Of a stretch of 64,000 bases of DNA, positions 61,858-64,000 are shown one piece after another. The notes beneath the pieces are model-generated. The model was not told where the DNA came from and did no database searches. It saw only the letters and a list, made by a program, of their open reading frames with translations. This DNA comes from Sphaerochaeta associata (GTDB lineage Bacteria > Spirochaetota > Spirochaetia > Sphaerochaetales > Sphaerochaetaceae). Positions within the stretch are counted from its first letter, which is position 1. Each line of letters starts with the position of its first letter. The translations under genes and the position numbers were made by a program. Location: contig NZ_CP094929.1 of assembly GCF_022869165.1 (NCBI RefSeq), forward strand, positions 1,798,001 to 1,862,000, written 5' to 3'.

Positions 61858-62742
61858 TTACACAGTGTATCCATTTGGAAAATCAGAAGACAATTGCAAG
61901 GAGGCGACATGTTCACAAAACTTTAGATACGTAATGCCGTCGTGCACCGCAGTTTCTCCATCCACAACCATGGGAGAGCTTTCAATCGTACAAAAACCGG
62001 TATAGCCGTATCGCAGTAAGGCACGCATGATGGCTTTGAAATCGGTATTTCCATAGCCTGGAGTCAGCGAGTTGGTATCGCGGAAGTGCAAGTGCCACAG
62101 AAGCGGTTGTGCTTCCACTACTGCCTCGTAACAGTTCAGTTCCTCAAAGCCTGCATGAAACCAATCCAATTGCAATCCCAAATTGGAACAGCCGGTTTTC
62201 TCGATCAGCCGCTTATGATTTGCTACCGTATTGACAAATTTCCCCATCTCCAGGTGGTTGGTGGCTTCAAAGACCAACTTGATCGATTGCTTTTCTGCAT
62301 ATACGCACAGTTCCTGCAGAGAGGAAACTGCAACCTCCACCGCCCTAGCAGCATTCTTTGCATTCACTTCATGGGCAATGGCTACTGCAACGGTTACAAA
62401 TGATGAACCGAGCTCATGAGCCACGTCGATGGTCTCTTTCGTTTCTTTTACTGCTTTTTTGGCTCCGTCAACATCAGTAAGTGTTTTGTAATGCGGAGAA
62501 TACGGGTCCCATGCCTCGCCCCAGCAATCGTTCAAGCAGGAGACACCAAGGCCGTATTCCTTGGTCAAACGCTGATGCTCCGTTACAAAGCGTTCAAGCG
62601 TTATGCCTTTTCCGTATCTACCTTTGGGTGGAGTGAGCTCGATTGCATCGTATCCGTATTTCTTGAGTCTTTCATAGCTCGTTTCGGGATGAAGGTATGT
62701 TTCATCCTGGCCGAACGTCAGTTGAAAATAACTGTACTTCAT
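61858..62742 (-). CDS. Sugar phosphate isomerase/epimerase (xylose-isomerase-like TIM barrel)
   Basis: 294 residues, AP-endonuclease-2/xylose-isomerase-like TIM barrel. Metal ligands typical of the fold are visible: Glu in LVFEATNHLE, Asp and His in LQLDWFHAGFEE, His in WHLHFRDTN, Glu in FCTIESSPM. It overlaps the VOC gene by 4 bp (ATGA) and is the last gene of the dehydrogenase-VOC-isomerase operon. It probably epimerises or isomerises a keto-sugar; the substrate is unknown. Confidence 0.88.
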   Translation of the reverse strand: MKYSYFQLTFGQDETYLHPETSYERLKKYGYDAIELTPPKGRYGKGITLERFVTEHQRLTKEYGLGVSCLNDCWGEAWDPYSPHYKTLTDVDGAKKAVKETKETIDVAHELGSSFVTVAVAIAHEVNAKNAARAVEVAVSSLQELCVYAEKQSIKLVFEATNHLEMGKFVNTVANHKRLIEKTGCSNLGLQLDWFHAGFEELNCYEAVVEAQPLLWHLHFRDTNSLTPGYGNTDFKAIMRALLRYGYTGFCTIESSPMVVDGETAVHDGITYLKFCEHVASLQLSSDFPNGYTV

Positions 62743-63248
62743 GCTTCCTCTGCTGGATATATCCGTTCAGGTGTACGTCTTCCTTTCGGCCGACAAATGA
62801 GCTCCAACGTTGTTCCGATGGCCTTTTCCGTATCCAAATAGGCATAGTGGCCGTCTCCGTCCAAGCCGAAGCCTGCACCATCCATGGTTACCGTAAAGCC
62901 CGCTTGCTCCGCCATGGCTATTGCAATTTGCATATCATCAACCAAGATTCCCAAATGGTGGATTCCATATCCATGCTCCTGGATGAACTCGTTGTACACC
63001 GTGTCACCATGTTGTTGCTCGATCAACTCAATGCGCATCGAAGCGAAGTACGAAAGAGCCACGCGCATCGCATACTCGGTCGGTTGCCCGTTTCTCGTCA
63101 TATGCGAAACCATGGGCTTTTCATAGGTATAGAAGTGCCAAGGACCTATGCCGAACAGGTTGTAATAGTTTTCTACAGTCTTATCGAGATCCTCGACGAC
63201 AAACGCTATTTGTGCAACTCCTTGCTGTAAAAACGGTAATGGTTTCAT
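62739..63248 (-). CDS. VOC-family (glyoxalase/methylmalonyl-CoA epimerase-like) protein
   Basis: 169 residues of the vicinal oxygen chelate fold: [19 protein letters not shown] and later [18 protein letters not shown], two beta-alpha-beta-beta-beta units. Candidate metal ligands are His in IHHLGI and Glu in TLELICRP; the first N-terminal ligand is Gln in VAQIAF. It overlaps the dehydrogenase upstream and the TIM-barrel gene downstream by 4 bp each, so all three are translationally coupled. It may be an epimerase or lyase in the same pathway. Confidence 0.85.
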   Translation of the reverse strand: MKPLPFLQQGVAQIAFVVEDLDKTVENYYNLFGIGPWHFYTYEKPMVSHMTRNGQPTEYAMRVALSYFASMRIELIEQQHGDTVYNEFIQEHGYGIHHLGILVDDMQIAIAMAEQAGFTVTMDGAGFGLDGDGHYAYLDTEKAIGTTLELICRPKGRRTPERIYPAEEA

Positions 63249-64000
63249 GGCAGGTACACTCCTTTGAGCACTTTGCCCTCGAGTGCAAGATGAGCTCCCT
63301 TTTCAAAATCCTTCAGGGCAAATACATGGGTTATCAACTTGTCAACGGGAATCAAGCCCGATTCAACCAATTGCAAGGCAATCTTGTTGTGGGAGGGGGC
63401 GAACGTGGATGTTCCAAGTATGGTGAGACCGCGATAGTGCACCAAGTTCATATCAATACCGGGCTTGCTGTCGTTATGCGGCAAGCCTCCGAATTGTACG
63501 ATGCGACCACCCTTTTTGGCCATTTCAACAGCTTGTACGCTTGCTTTCGGAGCCGGCGTGGCGACCAGTATCACTTCTGCGCCTGTACCGTTTGTCATCG
63601 ACAACACAGTCTCTACCGGATCTACCTCGAGCGCATTGATCAATCGGTCAGGCCCGAAGGCGGCCGCCATTTGCAATCTAGTTTCATCAATGTCGATGAG
63701 AAATACCTGAAAGGCACCTCGTGCCTTCGCCAGTGCAACATGAATGCACCCTATCGGTCCTGCTCCAAAAATCACCACGGTGTCACCGAGCGTCACGTTT
63801 GCTTTTTGCTGGGCATGCACACAGGATGAAATCGGTTCGATTACTGCTGCGTGAATACTCTGCATGCCTTGTGGTACCTTTTGGATATTGCCAAGCTTTA
63901 TACAAGCGGCATCGATGGCAACGTACTCGGCAAGTCCTCCCTGCCATTGCTGACCGATCTCTCTTTGGTTTTCACACAATTCAAAGCGTCCCGCCCTGCA
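63245..64000 (-). CDS. Zinc-dependent dehydrogenase, 5' end cut by the window
   Basis: C-terminal part (about 251 residues) of an MDR alcohol/polyol dehydrogenase. The chain enters at the right edge within [11 protein letters not shown], which is the end of the structural zinc cluster, and continues through [17 protein letters not shown] (NAD(P) binding) to [19 protein letters not shown]. It overlaps the VOC gene by 4 bp. It is related to the complete dehydrogenase at 59116-60147 (shared GPIGC and AAAFGPD/ASAFGPD segments). The start lies beyond 64000. Confidence 0.9.
   Translation of the reverse strand, partial: CRAGRFELCENQREIGQQWQGGLAEYVAIDAACIKLGNIQKVPQGMQSIHAAVIEPISSCVHAQQKANVTLGDTVVIFGAGPIGCIHVALAKARGAFQVFLIDIDETRLQMAAAFGPDRLINALEVDPVETVLSMTNGTGAEVILVATPAPKASVQAVEMAKKGGRIVQFGGLPHNDSKPGIDMNLVHYRGLTILGTSTFAPSHNKIALQLVESGLIPVDKLITHVFALKDFEKGAHLALEGKVLKGVYLP

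Noticed and set aside
1-64000. tRNA, rRNA or CRISPR loci
   Set aside because: No cloverleaf-type T-loop signature, rRNA-like block or regularly spaced repeat array was seen on either strand when reading through by eye.

Overview
The window looks like the chromosome of a diderm, heterotrophic spirochaete, most probably Sphaerochaeta or a close relative. This is inferred from content, not from a marker gene: many sugar ABC-transport and carbohydrate-catabolic genes, signal-peptide beta-barrels, a P13-like porin, 7TMR-DISM sensing, lipoproteins, and no flagellar genes. Base composition is close to even and coding density is high. No rRNA, tRNA or CRISPR array was seen. Genes at both ends are cut by the window.

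Region by region. 1-6332 (minus strand): a sugar ABC importer (two permeases, then a binding protein) ends at a terminator and is followed by a two-component system with one 7TMR-DISM histidine kinase and two tandem NarL-type regulators. 6422-8161: an intact IS1634-like element inserted about 90 bp upstream of that importer. 8278-12505: a cyclic-di-GMP sensory pair, a PAS-only membrane protein overlapping a periplasmic-binding/PAS/GGDEF/HD-GYP protein. 12592-16200: a HAD phosphatase, a catalase and a membrane diguanylate cyclase. 16242-24459: a DNA-damage block, DUF72 - ImuB-like inactive Y-family polymerase - DnaE2-like polymerase, convergent with photolyase - DUF3795 - CrtI-like oxidoreductase. 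24595-31269: accessory genes and regulators, including an AlbA_2/Schlafen-like regulator behind three evenly spaced palindromes, a frameshifted lipoprotein, a Nudix hydrolase, an Old Yellow Enzyme/TetR divergent pair and an AraC-GyrI regulator.

31498-40882 (plus strand): a secreted protein of unknown role, then a nucleoside salvage operon (DeoR regulator, MTAP/PNP-type phosphorylase, MtnA-type isomerase, BMP-family binding protein, ABC ATPase, two permeases, a small helical protein). Together these would import a purine (deoxy/methylthio)nucleoside, cleave it with phosphate and isomerise the sugar 1-phosphate. 40879-53611: a cell-envelope region with an S41-like lipoprotein, a divergent pair of related outer-membrane barrels, a P13-like porin, a large GHL15-like lipoprotein, a concanavalin-fold protein, further barrels, a nitroreductase and a metallophosphoesterase lipoprotein. 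53631-64000: carbohydrate catabolism, with a five-gene operon (MDR dehydrogenase, COG4091/SAF oxidoreductase, FGGY kinase, RpiR regulator, a DUF4432-SIS fusion) divergent from a FucI/AraA-like isomerase, and then a coupled dehydrogenase/VOC/TIM-barrel operon that runs off the right end.

Most interesting signals: the DUF72-ImuB-DnaE2 cassette with loss of polymerase and PHP metal ligands but both clamp-binding motifs kept; the triple-palindrome promoter of the AlbA_2 gene; the DUF4432-SIS fusion in an unassigned sugar operon; a purine-nucleoside/MTA salvage operon with an Asp-to-Asn specificity change; and several genes whose promoter -10 box lies 6-10 nt before the ATG with no Shine-Dalgarno, suggesting leaderless mRNAs.
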